Source of the DNA: a virus
Reading direction: 5' to 3' (one strand)
DNA: 44,459 bases
Virus record (IMG/VR): IMGVR_UViG_3300044858_002247
Coordinates: 1 to 44,459 of that record
Numbering within the stretch: position 1 is the stretch's first letter; each line of letters starts with the position of its first letter. A model generated the notes under the pieces. The model ran no database searches. It saw only the letters and a list, made by a program, of their open reading frames with translations, and was not told the origin of the DNA. Made by a program: the position numbers and the translations under genes. Of the stretch, positions 33,126 through 40,125 are shown in pieces.

Positions 33126-33987
33126 CGCAATTAAGCAGGCAACTAACTCCCCGCGTAATGATGGTATGCTGCACTTTTCTAGTCATCTCCAGCATGATCG
33201 TCACACGGTATTGTATTATCATCATGGTTATCCTAACGTGTGGGATAAGCCTTGGATGAATACGCTCCCGCTGCTACAGGGTACGGCTATTCACGAGCAG
33301 ATTCATACTATCATGGGCGAGGCTCATCAGCCGTATGCTAGTGAAGTTGAGATTTCTTGTAATGATTTTCAGTATCCTTGGGTTGGCACTGCTGATGCTT
33401 ATATGGAAGACGAGTCTGGTAATCTGATGCTTGTGGATTATAAGACTATTAGTGGTACGTCGTTTGGTTTCCTTGATGGTCCTAAGCCTGAGCATATCAT
33501 GCAGGTTAGTGCGTATTATCATTTTGGTATGCCCGGTGTGCATAGTGTTGGTATTTTGTATCTTCCTACTACTCCTGATTATAAGCGACGTTGGCCCGAG
33601 CCCGTGTTTTATTATGTGACTCCGCTTAGTAAGGATACTATTGTTAAGCGGATTGAGCAGGTTGAGTATTGGATTAAGGCTTATGCTGATGATCCTGTGA
33701 TGCTTCCTGATTTTCCTGTTGGTGAGCACGAGTGGAAGCAGAATAAAAAGGAGCGGCGTTGGGAACTCTGGTATAAGCCTCATTATTCTACTTTGTTCTG
33801 TCCTTGGAAAGATCAGGAGAATGATCCGTGTGGTTGTAGCACTGAGAAGAAACTCCATATTGGTAATTGGTATGAGTATAATGGTGTAGAAGGTATTGTT
33901 GTTAGTGATGAGGCTATGTTGCAGGAGATTGATACTTGTCCGGGTTATCAAAGGCTGGTGAATGATGAGGCTGTGGAAGAAAATTAA
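33109..33987 (+). CDS. RecB/Cas4-like PD-(D/E)XK exonuclease (292 aa)
   Basis: The nuclease core is visible in order: GTAIHEQIH (His at about 62), VGTADAYM (Asp at about 96), LMLVDYKTI (Asp about 110, Lys about 112) and MQVSAYYHF (Gln-x3-Tyr motif, about 132-136). C-terminal cysteines (LFCPW...DPCGC) may ligate an iron-sulfur cluster as in Cas4/AddB-type enzymes, though the N-terminal cysteine partner is not obvious. Probably processes DNA ends for recombination with the Rad52-like protein at 35080. The first 17 bases overlap the previous gene. Confidence 0.8.
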   Translation: MKTLIDAIKQATNSPRNDGMLHFSSHLQHDRHTVLYYHHGYPNVWDKPWMNTLPLLQGTAIHEQIHTIMGEAHQPYASEVEISCNDFQYPWVGTADAYMEDESGNLMLVDYKTISGTSFGFLDGPKPEHIMQVSAYYHFGMPGVHSVGILYLPTTPDYKRRWPEPVFYYVTPLSKDTIVKRIEQVEYWIKAYADDPVMLPDFPVGEHEWKQNKKERRWELWYKPHYSTLFCPWKDQENDPCGCSTEKKLHIGNWYEYNGVEGIVVSDEAMLQEIDTCPGYQRLVNDEAVEEN

Positions 33988-34156
33988 GAATCGTTTTAAG
34001 CCTGATATTGAGTTTGAGATTGATGATGCTACGCTTATGTTGGCACTTCAACTAGGCTGGGTAGAGAAGTTTCTTGGCAGGTGGCAATTCACTGAGAAGG
34101 GACAAGAAGAGTTTACCGCATTCATTAAGGAGTATCATGCAGACATTCGTTCCTGA
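33962..34156 (+). CDS. Small protein (64 aa)
   Basis: A basic N-terminus (MMRLWKKIKNRFKP), then a mixed helical segment (ATLMLALQLGWVEKFLGRWQ) resembling a small winged-helix-like piece. Overlaps both neighbours. Unrecognised. Confidence 0.6.
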   Translation: MMRLWKKIKNRFKPDIEFEIDDATLMLALQLGWVEKFLGRWQFTEKGQEEFTAFIKEYHADIRS

Positions 34157-34568
34157 GATTACATTTAAGAATAGTGTTCGTGTTCTTGATCGTCAGCGAC
34201 TTGGTAAGCAGCGCGTAGAGACGCTTCAGATTATGAAGGCTCTTGCTGGTATGTATACTAAGGGTTGGATTAATCATCCCGCTACTCGTATGTGGCGTGG
34301 TTATGAGCGTAGTCTGCTTGATTATCAGAATGCTACGTGTAATGAATGGTTGCGCCGTGGGTATAAGGATACGTGTTATGATAAGACCGTTGCTGTGTAT
34401 CTTGAAGCGTTTGATTCTAATGCTAGTGTAGAGTTGCCACACTGGTGGGGCGATAATCGTGTGCATAATTCACACAAGTCAGCCCTTGTATTTAAAAACC
34501 CAGCATGGTATAATGTGATCTATCCCAACGTTGTTGGTGAGTATAATTATTATTGGCCCGTAAATTAA
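34137..34568 (+). CDS. Pyrimidine-dimer DNA glycosylase-like protein, MSMEG_6728 family (143 aa)
   Basis: MQTFVPEITFKNSVRVLDRQ, RLGKQRVETLQIMKAL, INHPATRMWRGYERSLLDYQ, W..RGYKD and a C-terminal LPHWWGDNRVHNSHKSALVF ... YNYYWP match the family annotated as MSMEG_6728-type, related to phage T4 endonuclease V. The predicted role is excision repair of UV photoproducts, useful for a sunlight-exposed virus. The ATG at 34137 follows AAGGAGTATC; an open frame extends upstream but lacks a ribosome site. Confidence 0.8.
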   Translation: MQTFVPEITFKNSVRVLDRQRLGKQRVETLQIMKALAGMYTKGWINHPATRMWRGYERSLLDYQNATCNEWLRRGYKDTCYDKTVAVYLEAFDSNASVELPHWWGDNRVHNSHKSALVFKNPAWYNVIYPNVVGEYNYYWPVN

Positions 34569-34577
34569 GGAAACAAT

Positions 34578-35090
34578 ATGTTTATTTCTACTACAAGTGA
34601 GGCTCCAGAAGATCATTATGCTAATGTAACCGCAATGGGGCATACAGTATTGGATCTCGGTGCGGGTGATTTTGGTATGCTAAGCGAACTTCCTTATCCC
34701 TCTACAGTAGAGTATTGGTATATGCAGGGCGCTGATAAAGTTATTGCTGTTGATCGTGATGCTAGCGATTTATCTAATGTGTCTTCTTATAAAAATATTG
34801 CTATGAATGTTGACACTCCTTGGATGTTGGAATGGCTTTATCTTAAATATCAGCCAACTTTTGTAAAAGTTGATATTGAGGGCGCTGAAATTCATTTAAT
34901 GGGTGTAGACGAAGAAATTTTTATTATGCCTAATGTTTATGCAATTGAAACGCATAATCATTATTTATATGATACGCTTTATAATAGGCTGCATGATTGT
35001 AATTATAATATTCATACTACTATTTTGTTAAAGCATACTCCAGAGCAATGCAAGGTTATTCTTGCAGAGAGGGAGCGTTATGATTCCTAA
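34578..35090 (+). CDS. FkbM-like SAM-dependent methyltransferase (170 aa)
   Basis: A SAM-binding motif I, VLDLGAGDFG, and the FkbM hallmark VKVDIEGAE at about 94-102 are present. FkbM enzymes O-methylate sugars or small molecules. Shorter than most (family usually 200 or more). With two glycosyltransferases in the genome, a role in modifying a glycan is possible, though DNA or protein modification is not excluded. The ATG follows AAGGAAACAAT. Confidence 0.7.
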   Translation: MFISTTSEAPEDHYANVTAMGHTVLDLGAGDFGMLSELPYPSTVEYWYMQGADKVIAVDRDASDLSNVSSYKNIAMNVDTPWMLEWLYLKYQPTFVKVDIEGAEIHLMGVDEEIFIMPNVYAIETHNHYLYDTLYNRLHDCNYNIHTTILLKHTPEQCKVILAERERYDS

Positions 35091-35709
35091 GGAACTTACA
35101 GAGAAGTTTCATCCTACTCTTGTTAAGAAGAATCAGAGTGGGCAGGATTATGTAGCCATTGATGGTTATATTAACCGGCTGAATGATGTGCTTGGTCATG
35201 CTTGGGCATGGCAAATTAACAATTGGCAGATCAATGAGGCCACGCCTACTAAGACTGGTAAGATGCAGTATATGGCTGTAGTGCAGGGCACGCTTACTAT
35301 TATCTTGTCTGACATTGGTGTTGTCAGTGTCGGAGAGGATGATGAGGATGCGTTCCTTACCACGCAGAAGGCTATGATTAGTCGTGATGGTATTGGCGCT
35401 AACATTAACTTTGATCCTGATACTGCTGTGAAGTCGGCTCAGGCTGAGGCGCTGAAGAAGGCGTGCCACCAGTATGGTATTGCTCTTTACTTGTGGGATT
35501 CTGCCGAACGTGACTTTGTTGAGTTGCAGCGTCAGGCTTCGCAGAATGATGTTGCGTTGAAGCAGTTGGTTGTTGCTTATACTCAGCGTGTGTTGGAACT
35601 TGATCCGGGCGTTATGCCTACTGCGGATCAGATGCTTGATGTGCTTGATATGAGCGAGTGGGACCCGGTGGTTGCTCGTACTAATCTTAAGGAAAAGGGA
35701 GTGTTGTGA
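35080..35709 (+). CDS. Rad52-like single-strand annealing protein (209 aa)
   Basis: YVAIDGYINRLNDVLGHAWA, VVSVGEDDEDA and AVKSAQAEALKKACHQYGIA fit the Rad52/22 family core used by phage recombinases (Sak type). It would anneal ssDNA produced by the RecB/Cas4-like exonuclease upstream. The ATG at 35080 has AGGGAG four bases upstream and overlaps the end of the methyltransferase gene. Confidence 0.85.
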   Translation: MIPKELTEKFHPTLVKKNQSGQDYVAIDGYINRLNDVLGHAWAWQINNWQINEATPTKTGKMQYMAVVQGTLTIILSDIGVVSVGEDDEDAFLTTQKAMISRDGIGANINFDPDTAVKSAQAEALKKACHQYGIALYLWDSAERDFVELQRQASQNDVALKQLVVAYTQRVLELDPGVMPTADQMLDVLDMSEWDPVVARTNLKEKGVL

Positions 35710-35951
35710 TGCGTACTTATGATCGTGATTATATTCTTGCTGAGTGTGCTGCCTTGTCGGCCGAGCGCAGGGCGATGCTTGATATTCTTGATTCTATTAG
35801 TATTAGGATTGAGTGCCTACAGGATTGGGCTACAGCGCAGACTCCTAGCGAAGAGTTTCATTATGATACGCTCTGTACGTGTGGTGGTTGTGAGGATCGC
35901 CGCTCGTCGTGGACGGGACAGTTTGACGCCGTTGATTATAGGATGGACTAA
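35709..35951 (+). CDS. Small protein with CxCxxC motif (80 aa)
   Basis: Helical N-terminus (ILAECAALSAERRAMLDILD) and a C-terminal CTCGGCEDRR cluster that could bind metal. ATG overlaps the previous stop (TGATG), and its stop overlaps the dUTPase ATG (TAATG). Unrecognised. Confidence 0.65.
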   Translation: MRTYDRDYILAECAALSAERRAMLDILDSISIRIECLQDWATAQTPSEEFHYDTLCTCGGCEDRRSSWTGQFDAVDYRMD

Positions 35952-36376
35952 TGCTAATTAAGTATGCAAAAACTGATGAGTCTGTTCACGATCCTCTTCG
36001 TGTATACAACAGTGATGCTTGTTGGGATTTGTCTGCTCATGGCGACCACATGGTTTCTACATGGAGTATCATCCCTACTGGGTTGCGGATTGATATTCCT
36101 CATGGTTATTGTGGTTTGATTATGAGTCGTAGTGGTCTGGCTGCTCGTGATGGTGTGTTTGTTCTTAACGCTCCCGGCGTTATTGATGCTGGGTATTCTG
36201 GTGAGATCAAGGTAGTGCTTGGTAATTTGAGTAATATTAATTGGGAGATTCAGGATGGTGAGCGTATCGCCCAATTGTTTATCGCTCCTGTTGAGCAGCA
36301 TTATCTTGTTCGTGATGATACTGTAGAGATTCTCTCTGATCGGGGGAGTGGCGGCTTTGGGTCTACTGGCTATTGA
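35951..36376 (+). CDS. dut: Deoxyuridine 5'-triphosphatase (141 aa)
   Basis: Trimeric dUTPase, hydrolysing dUTP to dUMP to keep uracil out of phage DNA and feed dTMP synthesis. Motifs are visible in order: SDACWDLSA (I), MSRSGLAARDGVFV (II), GVIDAGYSGEIKVVL (III), GERIAQLFIAPV (IV) and the C-terminal RGSGGFGSTG (V). Complete length. The last 29 bases overlap the start of the polymerase N-terminal gene. Confidence 0.95.
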   Translation: MLIKYAKTDESVHDPLRVYNSDACWDLSAHGDHMVSTWSIIPTGLRIDIPHGYCGLIMSRSGLAARDGVFVLNAPGVIDAGYSGEIKVVLGNLSNINWEIQDGERIAQLFIAPVEQHYLVRDDTVEILSDRGSGGFGSTGY

Positions 36377-37292
36377 TACTGAAACTACTGGTGTTAATTG
36401 GCATGATGAGGCGTTTATGATTAGCGTGGCGACACATGATGAGAGCCATGTCTATGATAAGCGCATTTGTAAACATGGCGAATGGGATGCTGCGCTTTGT
36501 ATAGTTCATGATATGTTAATTGCTACTGATAAGATCATCATGCACAATGCCAAGTTTGACATTCAGAAGTTGTGTCGGCTCGGTATGCCCATGAGTGTGT
36601 TCTACAATAAGTTTGAGGACACACAAGCAATTGCTCATCTGATTGATGAGCACCAGTCAACCGGACTTAAGCCGCTTGCTAAGAAGTATCTTAGCGAGTC
36701 CACTGATGAGGATGAGGTGCTGAAGGTTTGGCGGCGTAAGAATAAGATGAAGAAGGAGGACGGGTATTATCCTATTCCTCATGAGATCCTAGCACCCTAC
36801 GCTATCAAGGATGCTGAGTTTACTCTGCGTTTGTATGATGAGTTGTTGCCTCGTTTGGCTAAGGAACTTCAGCCTTTGTATACTATTGAGAAGGAACTTA
36901 CTATTGCGTTGCTTCGCGTTGAAGCACAGGGTATGAGCGTTGATCGTGAGTATGTCACACAGAAGCGTAAGGAGTATGGTGATCGGATTTACAAACTTAA
37001 GCGTCGTATTGGGGAACTTGCTGGCGAGGAGTTCAACCCGCAGTCGCCCCAACAGGTTCTACACGCACTCGCAGAACGAGGATTGGATGTTGGAAAAACA
37101 GACAAGGCCACGCTCTCCTCGGTGGATGACGAACTGGCACGACTAATTGTAGCGTTGCGAGAAGCAAATAAAATCAAGGCCACGTACTTTGATGCGCTGA
37201 GTGAGGAATCTAAGGATGGTATTCTTCATCCTAACTTCCGTCAGCATGGTACGAGGACGGGCCGTATGAGCAGTGGGAGTGCAGAGGCATGA
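36348..37292 (+). CDS. polA: DNA polymerase I, N-terminal part: 3'-5' exonuclease and thumb (314 aa)
   Basis: The exonuclease motifs are AIDTETTG (D10, E12), IIMHNAKFDI (D71) and YAIKDAEFTL (Y151, D155), all present. A thumb region with FNPQSPQQVLHALAERGLDV follows, and the protein stops right after the TGRMSSGS motif that precedes the palm. After AEA the frame ends in TGA. The palm and fingers are encoded separately at 38053-38793, so the polymerase is split by a glycosyltransferase gene. The GTG at 36348 lies inside the end of dut; its ribosome site is poor, so the exact start is uncertain. Confidence 0.92.
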   Translation: MAALGLLAIDTETTGVNWHDEAFMISVATHDESHVYDKRICKHGEWDAALCIVHDMLIATDKIIMHNAKFDIQKLCRLGMPMSVFYNKFEDTQAIAHLIDEHQSTGLKPLAKKYLSESTDEDEVLKVWRRKNKMKKEDGYYPIPHEILAPYAIKDAEFTLRLYDELLPRLAKELQPLYTIEKELTIALLRVEAQGMSVDREYVTQKRKEYGDRIYKLKRRIGELAGEEFNPQSPQQVLHALAERGLDVGKTDKATLSSVDDELARLIVALREANKIKATYFDALSEESKDGILHPNFRQHGTRTGRMSSGSAEA

Positions 37293-38056
37293 TTAGTGTT
37301 ATCACACCAACATATCAAACACCTAAAGATGTTCTTGCTCGCACTTGGCAAAGCCTAAAGAACCAGACGTATACTGATTGGGAGTGGGTGGTATGGGATG
37401 ATTCGTATACTAGTGATACGTGGTCCCAAGTCTACGGGTTTTGTAGTGATGAGCGCTACAAGATCAGTATGTTTCGTAGTCATGTCCGCTCTGGCATTAT
37501 CGGTCAGGTCAAGCGTTGGGGATTTATGCTAGCATCTGGTGATATTCTGGTAGAACTTGACCATGATGACGAGTTGACACCAAACGCTCTGCAAGAAATT
37601 AGTAGTGCGTTTGATGATCCTGATGTTGGATTTGTATATTCTGATTGTAGTGAGATTCATCCTAATGGGGAGTCGCATCGTTATCCTGAGGGCTGGGCGT
37701 TTGGTTATGGCAAAGAGTATTATGATGAGGAGCATGGTTTGTGGGTGATGCAAGCCCCAGAGATCAACGCTACAACTCTGAGTCATATCGTGAGTGTGCC
37801 TAATCATGTGCGTGCTTGGCGTGCTAGTGTGTACCGTGAACTAAATGGTCATGACGCTAGCCTACGTGTCGCGGATGATTACGAGTTGATCGTCAGGACC
37901 GCTCTGCATACCAAGATGAAGCATATTAATCGGCTCCTATATAAGCAGCATATTAATCCTAACTCTGCACAACGTGTTCATAATGCTGAGATTCAAAGGT
38001 ATGTAGCGGTGATTAGTGATATGTATGCTGATAGAATTAAGGAGAAGTATTCGTGA
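37289..38056 (+). CDS. GT2 family glycosyltransferase inserted in the polymerase gene (255 aa)
   Basis: A complete GT-A-type enzyme: ISVITPTYQTP at the N-terminus, WEWVVWDDSYTSDTW for the nucleotide pocket, and GDILVELDHDDELTP holding the DxD-like metal site (about 91-94). It continues with DVGFVYSDCSEIHPNGESHR and ends KRY-free at IKEKYS. Its ATG overlaps the polymerase N-part stop (ATGA), and its stop overlaps the GTG of the C-part (GTGA). It therefore fits between the two halves with no spare base and is translated in a third frame. Likely transfers a sugar to a virion, host glycan or DNA target; the substrate is unknown. Confidence 0.85.
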   Translation: MISVITPTYQTPKDVLARTWQSLKNQTYTDWEWVVWDDSYTSDTWSQVYGFCSDERYKISMFRSHVRSGIIGQVKRWGFMLASGDILVELDHDDELTPNALQEISSAFDDPDVGFVYSDCSEIHPNGESHRYPEGWAFGYGKEYYDEEHGLWVMQAPEINATTLSHIVSVPNHVRAWRASVYRELNGHDASLRVADDYELIVRTALHTKMKHINRLLYKQHINPNSAQRVHNAEIQRYVAVISDMYADRIKEKYS

Positions 38057-38793
38057 ATGTGCAGAATATTCCACGAAGTCAGAAGGATGTGAAGCGTGCA
38101 TTTGTGCCGAAACTGGATGCGTTCCTATTCTTTGATTATAAGGCTATTGAGGTCAGGCTGCTCGCATACTACCTCGCTAGGGGAATCGGTGACAAGTCTT
38201 TGGCTAGTGAGATCAACACTGGCGCTGATCCTCACCGTATCACCGCGCAGGGCTTGTACCAGCGAGAGGATATCAGCGACGAGGAGCGTCAAGTAGGTAA
38301 GACCCTAAACTTTAGCATCATCTATGGTGGTGGCACACCCACTATCATGCGACAGTTGGGAGTTAACTTCAAAGAGGCAAAGCGTCTCCTCAATGCTTAT
38401 CATGAGACTAGGCCCGGAATTAAACTCCTTAACCAGAGTATTGCAGAAACCTTGGATATGCGTGGTTATATCCAGAGTTTGTATGGCCGTAGGCTTCATG
38501 TGCTTGAGGCACACAAGGCGCTGAACGCGCTAATTCAGGGATCAGCCGCCGACCTCATGCGTGATGCGGTAGTACGAGTAAACCAGCACCTATACTCTAA
38601 TTATGCTACACATATAGTAAATATCGTACATGATGAGATTATTCTAGATGCTGACAAGAACGAGATCAAACAACTAGTTTCCGTTATCCCTAGTCTTATG
38701 GGGAATAAAGAGGTAGAACAATTCGTTAGTGTAGATACTGACTGTGAGATTAGTTATACTAACTGGGCAGACAAGGAGCCTTATGATGGATAA
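38053..38793 (+). CDS. polA: DNA polymerase I, C-terminal part: palm and fingers (246 aa)
   Basis: Begins at a GTG with NVQNIPRS, the motif that in unsplit enzymes follows RxSSxxP directly. Motif A is FFDYKAIEVR (Asp about 28), motif B RQVGKTLNFSIIYGG (Arg about 79, Lys about 83, Tyr about 91), and motif C IVHDEI (Asp about 194). All catalytic residues are present, so an active enzyme could form from the two polypeptides. Its end overlaps the HNH gene start. Confidence 0.92.
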   Translation: MNVQNIPRSQKDVKRAFVPKLDAFLFFDYKAIEVRLLAYYLARGIGDKSLASEINTGADPHRITAQGLYQREDISDEERQVGKTLNFSIIYGGGTPTIMRQLGVNFKEAKRLLNAYHETRPGIKLLNQSIAETLDMRGYIQSLYGRRLHVLEAHKALNALIQGSAADLMRDAVVRVNQHLYSNYATHIVNIVHDEIILDADKNEIKQLVSVIPSLMGNKEVEQFVSVDTDCEISYTNWADKEPYDG

Positions 38794-39148
38794 TTATAAG
38801 AAGTGTACGCATTGTCATGAGATTAAGCATACTGATAATTACTATAAGGATAAGCGTGGTAAGTATGGTGTAGAGAGTTTGTGTCGTGATTGTCGCCGCG
38901 CTAAGACGGATGTGCAGGCTACGATCAATCGTGGTATTGTCGCGGCTGCTAAGTATAAGCCGTGTCATTGTTGCGGTAAGGTTCTTCACCCGTCGCTTAT
39001 TGACCTGCATCACCTTGATCCTAAGAGTAAGGAGATCACTGTTTCTAAGGGTATTTATCATAGGTCTGCTGCATCGTTGATGCGAGAGATTGAGAAGTGT
39101 GTGCCTGTGTGCAGGCCTTGTCATAGGGAGATTCATCATGGCAATTGA
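38786..39148 (+). CDS. HNH endonuclease (120 aa)
   Basis: Two N-terminal cysteine pairs (CTHCHEIK; CRDCRR) are followed by CHCCGK, the HNH core LIDLHHLDPKSKE and CRPCHREIHH. This is a zinc-stabilised free-standing HNH nuclease of the kind that acts as a homing or packaging enzyme. Its position immediately after the split polymerase makes a part in that rearrangement conceivable. The ATG at 38786 is seven bases after AAGGAG; the ATG at 38783 is an alternative. Confidence 0.85.
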   Translation: MDNYKKCTHCHEIKHTDNYYKDKRGKYGVESLCRDCRRAKTDVQATINRGIVAAAKYKPCHCCGKVLHPSLIDLHHLDPKSKEITVSKGIYHRSAASLMREIEKCVPVCRPCHREIHHGN

Positions 39149-39374
39149 AGATCCGGTCAATAGTCCAGCCCATTACACTCAAGGCGAGATGGAGGTAATT
39201 ACCGCTATTGAGGGTTTGGGACTTGACTATCACCAAGGGAATGTGCTAAAATATGTAGCACGATACCGCTACAAGAACGGCATTGAGGATCTCCGCAAGG
39301 CCAAGTGGTATATTGATCGGCTGTTGTATATTGAAGAGCAGCGTGCAATTAATCAGCAAAGGAGTTGGGTATGA
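39138..39374 (+). CDS. DUF3310 protein (78 aa)
   Basis: VNSPAHYTQGEMEVITAIEG, QGNVLKYVARYRYKNGIEDL and RKAKWYIDRLL match the DUF3310 family, short proteins found in many phage replication modules, sometimes annotated as nucleotide kinase-like. Complete. The ATG follows GGGAGATTCATC and overlaps the HNH gene end; its own end overlaps the endolysin start. Confidence 0.85.
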   Translation: MAIEDPVNSPAHYTQGEMEVITAIEGLGLDYHQGNVLKYVARYRYKNGIEDLRKAKWYIDRLLYIEEQRAINQQRSWV

Positions 39375-40117
39375 GAACGTTGAGGTTGACTAGTCCTTAT
39401 ATGAAGGGCAAGGATGTGAAGGTGGCGCAGCGTGCGCTGAAGAACTTTAAGGCTTGGGTTGGTCCTATTGATGGCGTGTTTGGTGAGCAGACCGCTGCTG
39501 CTACGAAGCAGGCTAAGTGGATGCTTGGTTATGCTGAGAAGGATTGCACTCAGGTGTATGGTGCTATGCTTCACGAGTATCTTACTGGTAAGCGTAAGCC
39601 TACGATCTTGATGCAGCGCCGCGCTAAGAAGCGTAATGTTTCGCATAAGCCTATGCGTGAGCGTGCTCTTGCTGAGGCTATGAAGTGGATCGGTACTAAG
39701 GAGAATCCTCCGCATTCCAATAAGGTTATCTTCTCTGATTGGTATGGTTTGCGTGGTCCGTGGTGCGCTATGTTTGTATCGTGGTGTTTCTCAAAGGCTG
39801 GTAGCGTGGCTATTGATCCTAAGAATGCTCGTTGGGCTTACTGCCCGTTCATGGTTAATGATGCTCGTGCCCAGCGTAACGGCCTTATCACTGTTCCTAT
39901 TGATAAGGTACAGCCGGGAGACGTTGCTATGTTTGATTGGCAGGGCGATGGCATCAGCGATCATGTTGGTATCGTGGCAACCAAGCCTGACTCTAAGGGC
40001 AACTTTGATTGCGTAGAGGGTAACACTAGTGTCAGCAATAACAGTGATGGCGGCGAGGTCATGCGCCGTTCTCGTAACAAGAAGCAAGTGCAAGTATTTG
40101 TCCGCGTCGTCCGGTAG
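39371..40117 (+). CDS. Endolysin: peptidoglycan-binding plus CHAP domain (248 aa)
   Basis: The N-terminal domain (about 1-60) is of the PG_binding_1 type: MKGKDVKVAQRALKNFKAWV and GPIDGVFGEQTAAATKQ. The C-terminal domain (about 95-248) is CHAP: GPWCAMFVSWCF with catalytic Cys at about 132, QPGDVAMFDW and DHVGIVA with His at about 198, and EGNTS. It would cut peptidoglycan cross-bridges. No signal peptide or TM segment, so release needs the holin encoded on the opposite arm (3062-3262). Lying among replication genes, it is separated from the holin candidates. Confidence 0.88.
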   Translation: MRTLRLTSPYMKGKDVKVAQRALKNFKAWVGPIDGVFGEQTAAATKQAKWMLGYAEKDCTQVYGAMLHEYLTGKRKPTILMQRRAKKRNVSHKPMRERALAEAMKWIGTKENPPHSNKVIFSDWYGLRGPWCAMFVSWCFSKAGSVAIDPKNARWAYCPFMVNDARAQRNGLITVPIDKVQPGDVAMFDWQGDGISDHVGIVATKPDSKGNFDCVEGNTSVSNNSDGGEVMRRSRNKKQVQVFVRVVR

Positions 40118-40125
40118 GAGGAGCA

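Noticed and set aside
37289-38056. Intein or group I intron in the polymerase gene
   Set aside because: The inserted gene is in a different frame from both halves, each half has its own stop or start, no splicing-domain residues are seen, and no room is left for an intron ribozyme.
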